Assembly: GCF_963668385.1 (NCBI RefSeq)
Contig: NZ_OY764327.1
Location: 3,382,501-3,446,500, forward strand
DNA length: 64,000 nucleotides
Origin: an uncultured Carboxylicivirga sp.
GTDB lineage: Bacteria; Bacteroidota; Bacteroidia; Bacteroidales; Marinilabiliaceae
Direction of reading: 5' to 3'
Numbering within the stretch: the first letter of the stretch is position 1; each line of letters begins with the position of its first letter. Positions 25,567-32,885 of this stretch are shown in pieces. Below the pieces are notes generated by a model. That model saw nothing but the letters and a program-made list of their open reading frames with translations. It had not been told where the DNA came from and did no database searches. Both the position numbers and the translations under genes were made by a program.

Positions 25567-28308
25567 ATGAAACACATGAAAATGCGGACGATCCTTTGGG
25601 GATTTGTCCTGTTTGTTCTTGTCTTATCTTCGTGTGAGCGTAACGATATTAGTATCGGAAATAATGACACTAACGAAGCAAATGACGAAATTACTTCAAC
25701 AACAATGGTTGAAGGTATTGTGCGAATTAAACTACAGCGCAATACGACAAAATCGATGAGCGTATCACTTAAATCTGGAAAAGTTAAAACATCAGTTAAT
25801 AAGTTGGATACTATCTTCTCTTCAATTGGTGTTACTTCTTTTAAAAGAACTTTTCCATATTCTGGTAAATTTGAAGCCCGCACAGTAGCTAAGGGATTGG
25901 ATTTATGGTATGATGTAAAATATGATACTACACAAGTTAAACTTACAAATGTTCTTAAGAAATTTTCAGATGTAAGCGAAGTCATCACGACAGAAGGTAT
26001 TCCTGTAATACAATCTACTGCTTCTGATGTAAAGCATTTTAATAAAGTAATCAATGATGCGGTAACAGCAAGAACTACAGCTACTTCGATACCTTTTGAT
26101 GATCAAGGCCTAAGTGCTCAATGGCATTATAATAACGATGGAAGTTTGGTAGATGGTTTAGAAGGTGCAGATATAGACTTGTTTGAGGCCTGGAAGATTC
26201 AAAAAGGTAGTTCTAATGTGATTGTATCTATTGTTGATGGGGGTATTGATTATGACCATGTGGATTTAAAAAATAATATGTGGATAAATCCTAACGAAAC
26301 AGTTAACGGATTAGATGATGATAATAATGGATATGTAGATGATATTTATGGTTATAATTTTGTAACCGATGATGGAACAATAATTGCTCACGAACATGGG
26401 ACACATGTTGCCGGAACTATTGGAGCACAAAATAACAATGAAATAGGAGTTTGTGGTATAGCAGGTGGAGATGGAGATCATGCAGGAGTGCAGTTGATGT
26501 CTTGTCAAGTATTTCAATCAGATAGTAATGGAGATGATATCAGTGCACCTAGTTTTGCCGAAGCAATAAAATATGGAGCCGACAATGGAGCTATTATTTC
26601 TCAAAATAGCTGGGGGTATACTAACGCAACCTCGTTACCTCAGTCGATGAAAGATGCAATTGATTATTTTATAGAATATGCTGGTGTAGATGAGAATGGT
26701 AATCAGTTCGGACCAATGAAAGGTGGAGTTGTAATATTTGCTGCAGGTAATGAATCTTCTAATATTGGTCTTCCAGCAAGTTACGAGCCAGTTATAGCAG
26801 TATCAGCAATTGCTCCTGATTATAGAGCTACTTATTATACAAACTATGGCAGTTGGGTTGATATTGCAGCTCCAGGAGGTTCATACAATGATAGAGGTAT
26901 GTATACATCATCTTCATACATGATTTTTAGTACAATTCCTGATGATAAATATGGTTGGAGTATTGGTACATCAATGGCATGCCCTCATGTTTCAGGAGTG
27001 GCTGCATTAATTGCATCTGAATATGGTGACGAAGGTTTTACAGCCGACAATTTAAAAGAACGATTGCTTCAGGGAACTGTAAATATTGAAGAATATAACC
27101 CTGATTTTAAAGGGCAATTGGGAATTGGTTTAGTGAATGCTGCAGCTGCTTTGGCTAATTACGATGATCCAGCTCCTTCTGAAGTAACAGATCTTTCTAT
27201 TACAGTAGATCAAAATCAAGTCTCTTTAACATGGACTTCTCCTGGAATGGAACCATCGACCAAAGCTGCATATTATCGGTTTTATTATTCAAAAAATCCA
27301 TTTAATGATATAAATGATTTACCATTGGATGTTAGAAGTGTATTATTTTATTCTCCACATTCAGAATTTGGTGACGAGTTAACGTTTGATTTAAATTATT
27401 TAGATTATAATACAACTTATTACGTTGCTGTTGCAGCAGAAAATATTTTGAATGTTGGATCTGGTTTATCAAATGTTGTAAGTGCTCAAACAGGAGTAAA
27501 TTCACCTCCTATTATTACATCTGAAGATGGGAATGTATTTACACTTAAAATGTATGATACTGTATATGCAGTATTTAATATTTCAGATCCGGAAGGACAC
27601 AGTTTTACTTGGAAGCTGAATGATCCGTCAGGATATGCTGTAGCATCTGACCGAGGAAATGATGTTATCGTTACCATAAATGGAGTTAGTATTCCTGCAG
27701 GTACATATGATGCGTCAGTTGATGTCGAAGACGAATATGGTGCTGCTTCAACATATGAGTTTACATACATAGTTCAACCAAATCATGCTCCTGAAGTAAC
27801 TGGTAGTATTGAAGACTTGTATATGGGTAATCCAGATCATACTTATACAATTGATTTATCAAATAAGTTTATCGATGAAGATGGAGAAGATTTGTCTTAT
27901 GACTTATCCTATGATGAATCAATTATGTCGGCCTCGGTAAGTGGTAATACTTTAACAATGACACCTTCTTCAGCAGGATTGACTTCTTTTACAGTTACAG
28001 CATCAGACGCATTGGGAGCAGAAGCCTCTTTATCTTTTAAAGTGATGAGTAGAGATGGAAGCAATGAAATTGATTTATATCCAAATCCGGTTGTAGATAA
28101 GTTAAATGTTCGAATGGGTAATTCAATTGATGGAACCATATCTGTTGAAATATACAATACCAATGGTGTATTGCGTGATACCAAAACAGCGAGTATCACT
28201 ACCTTCTCGCCAGCTCAGTTAGATCTTTCAGGTTTATCAACCGGAAGTTATACACTGAAAATTCAATACAAAACCCAATCCTTTGAAAGAAATATTGTTA
28301 AGTTATGA
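25567..28308 (+). CDS. S8 subtilisin-like protease with T9SS sorting domain
   Basis: 913 residues. N-terminal signal ends in the lipobox VLSSC (Cys23), followed by a propeptide-like region to about 195. The subtilase domain has the full triad plus oxyanion Asn: D224 (IVDGGIDYDH), H280 (HGTHVAGT), N395 (AAGNES) and S469 (GTSMACPHVSG). Then come an Fn3-like domain (about 540-640), one or two cadherin-like/Ig-like domains (about 645-835) and a T9SS type A C-terminal sorting domain (about 838-913) with LYPNPVVDKLNV and a final GxYTLKI...VKL. It should be secreted through the outer membrane and attached to or released from the surface. Its TGA overlaps the next gene's ATG. Having both a lipobox and a T9SS domain is odd. 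Confidence 0.92.
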   Translation: MKHMKMRTILWGFVLFVLVLSSCERNDISIGNNDTNEANDEITSTTMVEGIVRIKLQRNTTKSMSVSLKSGKVKTSVNKLDTIFSSIGVTSFKRTFPYSGKFEARTVAKGLDLWYDVKYDTTQVKLTNVLKKFSDVSEVITTEGIPVIQSTASDVKHFNKVINDAVTARTTATSIPFDDQGLSAQWHYNNDGSLVDGLEGADIDLFEAWKIQKGSSNVIVSIVDGGIDYDHVDLKNNMWINPNETVNGLDDDNNGYVDDIYGYNFVTDDGTIIAHEHGTHVAGTIGAQNNNEIGVCGIAGGDGDHAGVQLMSCQVFQSDSNGDDISAPSFAEAIKYGADNGAIISQNSWGYTNATSLPQSMKDAIDYFIEYAGVDENGNQFGPMKGGVVIFAAGNESSNIGLPASYEPVIAVSAIAPDYRATYYTNYGSWVDIAAPGGSYNDRGMYTSSSYMIFSTIPDDKYGWSIGTSMACPHVSGVAALIASEYGDEGFTADNLKERLLQGTVNIEEYNPDFKGQLGIGLVNAAAALANYDDPAPSEVTDLSITVDQNQVSLTWTSPGMEPSTKAAYYRFYYSKNPFNDINDLPLDVRSVLFYSPHSEFGDELTFDLNYLDYNTTYYVAVAAENILNVGSGLSNVVSAQTGVNSPPIITSEDGNVFTLKMYDTVYAVFNISDPEGHSFTWKLNDPSGYAVASDRGNDVIVTINGVSIPAGTYDASVDVEDEYGAASTYEFTYIVQPNHAPEVTGSIEDLYMGNPDHTYTIDLSNKFIDEDGEDLSYDLSYDESIMSASVSGNTLTMTPSSAGLTSFTVTASDALGAEASLSFKVMSRDGSNEIDLYPNPVVDKLNVRMGNSIDGTISVEIYNTNGVLRDTKTASITTFSPAQLDLSGLSTGSYTLKIQYKTQSFERNIVKL

Positions 28309-29219
28309 TCAGAACAATAATATTAGGAAGTATCTTTACTTTCATCTCAATAAATATATTTGCACAATCCGTAAGTGTACTTTCTGTGCCGGTTGATGCC
28401 CGCAGTGTAGCTATGGGAAATACCTATTTGACTTCATCTCAATCAAATGGAATATATACCAATATGGCAGCATATGCAATGGAGGATAATAAACTCGAAA
28501 TTGGCTATAATTATCGCCCTTGGGCAAGTGATTTAACCGATGGATATTCTTTTAATAGCTATACAGCTGCTTATTCTGCAGGGTTTAAACATTACTTTTC
28601 GTTAGGGTACAAAAGCTTTGCAGAACCTGATTTCGATATTAGTGATAATAATGGTAATGTTACCGGAACTTATTCGCCTGGCGATTATACCTTGGGGTTA
28701 GGATATGCTTACAAATTAAATGATGTTAGTGCGTTTTCAGTAACTCTTAACTATTTAAATAGTGACTTGAGTGAAGGAAACTCGGCAACTGCATTCTTTG
28801 CTGATTTAGGTTTTAAAAGTAAATTCAAACAACTGAATTATGGTGTGATGGTGCGTAATCTTGGCTCAAAGTTAAGTTACGAAAATAGTGAGATTGCCTT
28901 ACCATTAACTTTTGCTGCAGGTGTAGGATACGAAAAAGTGTTTTCTGAAAATCACAGTTTAACTGGACAACTTGACGCAGCTTATCTAAATGGTGATGAT
29001 GAAAGTGGTCAGACTGTAGGTGTTGGTTTGGAGTATAGTTATAAAACTCTGGTTGATATCAGAACTGGTTATCATAGCAGCAATGAAGAAGTGGGCTTGA
29101 GCTTTTATAGTTTAGGATGTGGAGTTAAATTAGCAGGATTTCATCTTGATTTTGCCTATTTAATGGCTGATAATGCTTTAAAGAACAATTATAGTTTTTC
29201 GATTGCCTGGAAAATGTAA
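28305..29219 (+). CDS. PorV/PorQ-family outer-membrane barrel
   Basis: 304 residues with a Sec signal peptide cleaved after FAQ and no further membrane helices; the body is a series of amphipathic beta strands ending in a YSFSIAWKM strand typical of outer-membrane barrels. The opening of the mature protein (VPVDARSVAMGNTYL) followed by a YNPA-like segment (NGIYTNMAAYA) is the PorV/PorQ (FadL-like) signature. PorV carries T9SS cargo from the translocon to the attachment complex. The start codon overlaps the protease stop (ATGA, 28305-28308), so the barrel is made together with that one cargo. It is probably a dedicated PorV paralogue rather than the housekeeping PorV. Confidence 0.85.
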   Translation: MIRTIILGSIFTFISINIFAQSVSVLSVPVDARSVAMGNTYLTSSQSNGIYTNMAAYAMEDNKLEIGYNYRPWASDLTDGYSFNSYTAAYSAGFKHYFSLGYKSFAEPDFDISDNNGNVTGTYSPGDYTLGLGYAYKLNDVSAFSVTLNYLNSDLSEGNSATAFFADLGFKSKFKQLNYGVMVRNLGSKLSYENSEIALPLTFAAGVGYEKVFSENHSLTGQLDAAYLNGDDESGQTVGVGLEYSYKTLVDIRTGYHSSNEEVGLSFYSLGCGVKLAGFHLDFAYLMADNALKNNYSFSIAWKM

Positions 29220-29239
29220 AATAGTTTGAATAATATAGT

Positions 29240-29287
29240 AAGCGGACATGTTAGATTACGTTAATCAAATATGTCCGCTTTTTTTTT
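29240..29287. terminator. Terminator after the PorV-family gene
   Basis: 10-bp stem AAGCGGACAT / ATGTCCGCTT (29240-29249, 29271-29280) with a 21-nt loop and a run of Ts, just before the convergent ExbD gene. Confidence 0.85.
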
Positions 29288-29288
29288 A

Positions 29289-29861
29289 TCAATTATTCAT
29301 TCTTACAGGTTCTGCCTCCGAAATAAGTTTAGGATATAACTGCCTGACAGCCTCTTTTTCTGCTGACTCAAGTTTCTGATATTCTTTTCCAAATTTATTG
29401 ATTGCTGCTTCATTTCTTAGCTCATTAAAAGCCCGAACTATTTCATTTTGAACCGAAAGATAAATTTGGTAGGGGGTATCATTTGTGGTTTGTAACGATA
29501 TAATTCCTTTACTTACTTCCATCGAGCCAAAAAAAGGAATTTTTTTATGCTCTTTGTCTGATAAATTCATATTATTAGTAGGGTTAACGATGAATTTTTT
29601 AGTTGCTTCGGTAAGCTGACTGATATTCATTAGTTTCTTTTCAACCATTATTTGGCTTTCTCCGTTTACCAGTACTTCAAATACGTTTCTGTCATTTTTA
29701 GGAGGTGTTTTTAAATCTTCTTCGTTCTGATAAGGAGGTAGTAGGGTTGTTAATCCTGTATCCGAATCCATTGTAGTGGCAACTAAAAAGAAGATAAGTA
29801 ATAAAAATGCGATGTCGGCCATTGAGCCGGCATTCACTTCTTGTGATTCTCTTGATTTCAT
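29289..29861 (-). CDS. ExbD/TolR-family protein without ExbB partner
   Basis: 190 residues. The single N-terminal membrane helix MADIAFLLLIFFLVATT contains the conserved proton-path Asp (D16) of ExbD/TolR. The periplasmic part is longer than in E. coli ExbD and ends in a helical, charged tail. ExbD works with ExbB/TolQ to energise TonB- or Tol-type processes. No ExbB, TonB or second ExbD is adjacent: the neighbours are the PorV-family gene (convergent) and a phosphatase. Bacteroidota usually encode ExbB-ExbD-ExbD operons, so this is an isolated copy that presumably borrows an ExbB encoded elsewhere. Confidence 0.85.
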   Translation of the reverse strand: MKSRESQEVNAGSMADIAFLLLIFFLVATTMDSDTGLTTLLPPYQNEEDLKTPPKNDRNVFEVLVNGESQIMVEKKLMNISQLTEATKKFIVNPTNNMNLSDKEHKKIPFFGSMEVSKGIISLQTTNDTPYQIYLSVQNEIVRAFNELRNEAAINKFGKEYQKLESAEKEAVRQLYPKLISEAEPVRMNN

Positions 29862-29967
29862 AATTTTGTTATTAATTATTGTTTGTAATTAATAACCCTG
29901 CAAATCAAGACTTCCGATTAAGTAGCAGTAAGATACAAAAAATATCGATAGTACTTTAATGGGGATA

Positions 29968-29998
29968 AAAAAAAGACTCTTAAAAAAGAGCCTTTTAG
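29968..29998 (-). terminator. Terminator of the alkaline phosphatase gene
   Basis: On the minus strand an 11-bp stem with one internal mismatch (AAAAG-CTCTT pairing with AAGAG-CTTTT) is followed by a run of Ts (complement of the A run ending near 29974). It lies 20 bp after the stop at 30018. Confidence 0.75.
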
Positions 29999-30017
29999 AA
30001 TTGAATATTTTAATATA

Positions 30018-31418
30018 CTATATAGTCACCAGATCATTTACTTCGGCTGCTTGAAGCATAAAGTTATGAAGCTCGTAGTTTTTAACCATTGGAGGAAGGT
30101 TCTCGCTACCTGGACCAAACATAGCTAACTCAACAAAATCAGCTGAGTGGTTCATACCAGACCATCCGACCGATGTGTAATTTTGCTGAATTTGAGCTAA
30201 TGGTTCAAACGGTAAGTTGTAAGCATTATACAAGCCTTCTTCATGTGAGTCATATGCTTTCAGTAGTGTTTTGGCTTCTTCATCTGAAATAACAATATTC
30301 TGAGCGTGTTCAATTCTTTCGATAACATGCTTAGGTTTATCATTTTTACTAATTCCAAAAAGAACCCAATCGTTTGTGTGTTTAGCATTAAAAAGTGTCT
30401 CGAATTTTTTATCCACTTTCGAGCTTTTTATCAAGCCTGGATTAGCATTGCCATGGTCGGAAGTAATAATAACTAAAGTATCATCTCTTCCTTCAGCAAA
30501 TTTAATGGCAGCGGTAACGGCATTATCAAAATCAATTTGTTCGTAAATTAATGCCGCTGTATCGTTAGCATGCGCAGCCCAATCTACTTTCCCTCCTTCA
30601 ACCTGAAGAACAAAACCTTCTGGTTGATCCTTCATCAAGTCAATGGCTTTATTAGTCATTTCAGCCAAGGTTGGAATTTTAGCTTTTAAATCGGCGTCTT
30701 GTTCCAAATCCAGGCTAAAAGGAAGACCGTCTTCGTGGAAAACACCAATAACAGGTTTGTTTTTTGTTGCTTGTGCCATTTGGCTTTTGTTTTTCACAAC
30801 CTGAAAACCAGCTTGCTCAAAATCGCCAAAAATATTTTTTTTATCCTCGCGTTTAGTTCCGTCGAAATATTCTAAACCACCGCCCATCATTACATCAAAT
30901 TTTAACTGCAGATATTTTGATGCAATCTTATCCTGCATGTTTCGGTGTTTAAAGTTAACACTAAAACCAGCTGGCGTTGCGTGGGTAATAGGCACTGTTG
31001 TAACACAACCAACAGCTTTTCCGGCATCTTTAAATTTTTGTAAAATAGGTTTGTTAACCGAACCATCCGGATTAACATTTAAGGTGCTGTTATTAACTCT
31101 TCTTCCACCTCCCCATGCTGATGCACCGGCTGCCGAATCGGTTACTAATGAGTTAGCTGAAGCAGTATCGGAAAATGATTTAACGGCTCTGTTATTTCTA
31201 TAAAGGTCAATCCATGTACTTCCTCTACCTTCTTTTTTTTGAAGAAGTAAATCTGCCATATTCAGGGTTCCGTTACTCATTCCGTCGCTTACCATAAAAA
31301 TGATATTTCGAGCTTTTTTACTGGTAACGTTTTTACAGCTTGCTAATATTGTCGGAGTTGCTATTGCTCCGGTTAAAGCAGTTAGCAATCCGGTATTAAT
31401 AAAATCTCTCCTTTTCAT
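30018..31418 (-). CDS. PhoA-type alkaline phosphatase
   Basis: 466 residues. The N-terminus combines a twin-arginine motif (RRDFI) with a lipobox-like ILASC (Cys28), suggesting Tat export and possible lipid anchoring, consistent with a folded metalloenzyme. Alkaline-phosphatase motifs: metal Asp D45 in MVSDGMS, catalytic Ser S95 in VTDSAAGAS, ATPAGF with THATPAG before it, ITSDHGN, and the late histidines in NAKHTNDW and GMNHSADF. It should hydrolyse phosphate monoesters in the periplasm to release phosphate. It is monocistronic. No Pho-box-like direct repeat is evident upstream. Confidence 0.92.
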   Translation of the reverse strand: MKRRDFINTGLLTALTGAIATPTILASCKNVTSKKARNIIFMVSDGMSNGTLNMADLLLQKKEGRGSTWIDLYRNNRAVKSFSDTASANSLVTDSAAGASAWGGGRRVNNSTLNVNPDGSVNKPILQKFKDAGKAVGCVTTVPITHATPAGFSVNFKHRNMQDKIASKYLQLKFDVMMGGGLEYFDGTKREDKKNIFGDFEQAGFQVVKNKSQMAQATKNKPVIGVFHEDGLPFSLDLEQDADLKAKIPTLAEMTNKAIDLMKDQPEGFVLQVEGGKVDWAAHANDTAALIYEQIDFDNAVTAAIKFAEGRDDTLVIITSDHGNANPGLIKSSKVDKKFETLFNAKHTNDWVLFGISKNDKPKHVIERIEHAQNIVISDEEAKTLLKAYDSHEEGLYNAYNLPFEPLAQIQQNYTSVGWSGMNHSADFVELAMFGPGSENLPPMVKNYELHNFMLQAAEVNDLVTI

Positions 31419-31544
31419 TGTATTGCTTTTGAATGTGTGAATATAAAAAAATCATCGAAGACACTGGTTAAAGAATAATTAAGAAATAAGAAAAACCAGT
31501 AAAAAGTTGAGCAAAGTGATAAAGAAATATAAAAAGAAACCATA

Positions 31545-31586
31545 ATGAGAATATTCTTACTATATTTGAAATGAGAATATTCTCAT
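31545..31586 (+). promoter_or_regulatory. Double palindrome bracketing a -7 box upstream of the NifX-like gene
   Basis: ATGAGAATATTCTCAT at 31571-31586 is a perfect 16-bp palindrome. A second copy, ATGAGAATATTCTTAC at 31545-31560, matches it at 14 of 16 bases, 26 bp upstream. Between them sits TATATTTG (31561-31568), an exact TAnnTTTG -7 box, so the downstream palindrome would cover the transcription start. This is a convincing repressor-type operator; the regulator is not in the window. Confidence 0.75.
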
Positions 31587-31635
31587 AAATAATGTATTTA
31601 TTTGAAATTAATGCGATAATTAAAACTAAAATAAA

Positions 31636-31977
31636 ATGGAAAAGAAAATTGCTATACCAGTTAATGGTGATGATGTTTTAGATACACATTTTGGACATTG
31701 TAAGTTCTTTATGCTTATTGATATTAAAGACGATAATGTAATTGCAAAAGAAAAAGTAGTACCTCCTCCTCACGAGCCAGGTTTGCTTCCTAAATGGTTA
31801 TCAGAAAAAGAGGTTACAGATATTATTGCCGGTGGTATTGGACAAAAAGCGATCCAATTACTAAATCAAAACAATATTAATGTTTTAGTGGGTGCTCCTA
31901 ATCTTGAATCAGACAAAATTATTGCTGGGTATCTAAATAATACCTTAAGTCTGAATGTAAATAATTGTTCGCATTAA
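31636..31977 (+). CDS. NifX/NifB-domain protein
   Basis: 113 residues forming one dinitrogenase iron-molybdenum cofactor biosynthesis domain: IAIPVNGD at the start, the conserved HFGHCKFF, and IIAGGIGQKAIQLLNQNNINVLVGA. Proteins of this family bind Fe-S or FeMo-cofactor precursors, but many copies occur in non-fixing organisms with unknown roles. No nitrogenase gene is near. It is followed 114 bp later by a DUF4405 cytochrome-like membrane protein on the same strand, and its promoter carries a double palindromic operator, suggesting controlled expression in response to a metal, redox or stress signal. Confidence 0.87.
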   Translation: MEKKIAIPVNGDDVLDTHFGHCKFFMLIDIKDDNVIAKEKVVPPPHEPGLLPKWLSEKEVTDIIAGGIGQKAIQLLNQNNINVLVGAPNLESDKIIAGYLNNTLSLNVNNCSH

Positions 31978-32091
31978 CAGCTTAAGTTAATTGTCTTATT
32001 TATTATGAATACAGATTAAGATGAGATATTGAATTATATTATTTTAATTCGGAATTTAGATCGTATTCATTAAATCATTAATAGTAAAGAT

Positions 32092-32787
32092 ATGAGATTA
32101 AGTAAGGTAAAGTTCAACTTTATTGTTGATATATTGATGTTCATTGTAATGATGATAGTTGTTGGAATTGGTTTTTTAATGGAGTACGTTATCATTCCGG
32201 GATCGCAACGATTTGAAGTATATGGCAGAAATGTTGAACTTTCTTTTTTAGGTATGGACCGTCACGAATGGGGGAACCTTCACTTAATATTGGGCTTAAT
32301 TCTCATATTCTTACTCGTGCTTCATATAATATTTCACTGGAAGCTTATTTTATCAATTTATCGTCGAATAATACCTCATGAAGGAATACGACTTTTTTTA
32401 ACTGCAGTACTTCTGATATTAACTGTACTATTTGCAATTGTTCCGTTGTTTTTAAAACCAGATATTAGTGAGGGAGGAAAACATAGTGGAGAGCATGAAG
32501 GAAATAGGATGAATAATAAATCATTGATTTTACATGATAGTAAGCAAGATTTACAATTAACGAAAGAGCACCCGGAAGACCATGCTGAATATGATGTTGA
32601 GATTTATGGTTCAATGACTTTGCAGGACGTAAGTGAGAAATACAGTATTCCGGTAAACGAATTGGCTGAAGTTATTAATGTACCTGTATCAAAGAGTGGA
32701 GAAAGGTTAGGGAGGTTAAAAAAAGAGTATGCCTTCGATATGAATGATTTACGTAGCTATGTTTCAAAGCAATTGAAAAAGAATTAA
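32092..32787 (+). CDS. DUF4405 cytochrome b-like membrane protein with C-terminal module
   Basis: 231 residues. The N-terminal half has three to four membrane helices with histidines spaced as in heme-binding four-helix proteins (HEWGNLHL, then LHIIFHW), which is the DUF4405 pattern. A His-rich linker (HSGEHEG) follows. The soluble C-terminal part (about 165-230) has GSMTLQDVSEKYSIPVNEL and ERLGRLKKEYAFDMNDLR, a small helical module also seen, as I recall, at the end of some membrane ferredoxin/cytochrome proteins. It is probably an inner-membrane electron carrier or sensor linked to the NifX-like protein upstream. Function is unproven. Confidence 0.75.
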   Translation: MRLSKVKFNFIVDILMFIVMMIVVGIGFLMEYVIIPGSQRFEVYGRNVELSFLGMDRHEWGNLHLILGLILIFLLVLHIIFHWKLILSIYRRIIPHEGIRLFLTAVLLILTVLFAIVPLFLKPDISEGGKHSGEHEGNRMNNKSLILHDSKQDLQLTKEHPEDHAEYDVEIYGSMTLQDVSEKYSIPVNELAEVINVPVSKSGERLGRLKKEYAFDMNDLRSYVSKQLKKN

Positions 32788-32823
32788 TCATAGTAATTGT
32801 ATCTTTTTATTAAATAGATAAAA

Positions 32824-32853
32824 TTGAAATAAGTGTAGGTTCGGTTATATTTG
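32824..32853 (+). promoter_or_regulatory. Predicted promoter of the TonB receptor operon
   Basis: TTG (32824-32826) and TATATTTG (32846-32853) lie 19 nt apart, the ideal Bacteroidota arrangement. ATG 32886 follows about 27 bases after the expected start site. This gives the receptor a promoter separate from the DUF4405 gene. Confidence 0.7.
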
Positions 32854-32885
32854 TCATTACTTATGTAGACCTAACCTTAACATAA

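Noticed and set aside
25542-26054. 170-residue open frame on the minus strand inside the protease gene
   Set aside because: It is antisense to a well-supported protease domain and its product is a low-complexity Ser/Thr/Val sequence without motifs.
31636-31977. Nitrogen-fixation locus
   Set aside because: NifX/NifB-type single domains are common outside nitrogen fixation and no nifHDKEN genes are in the window.
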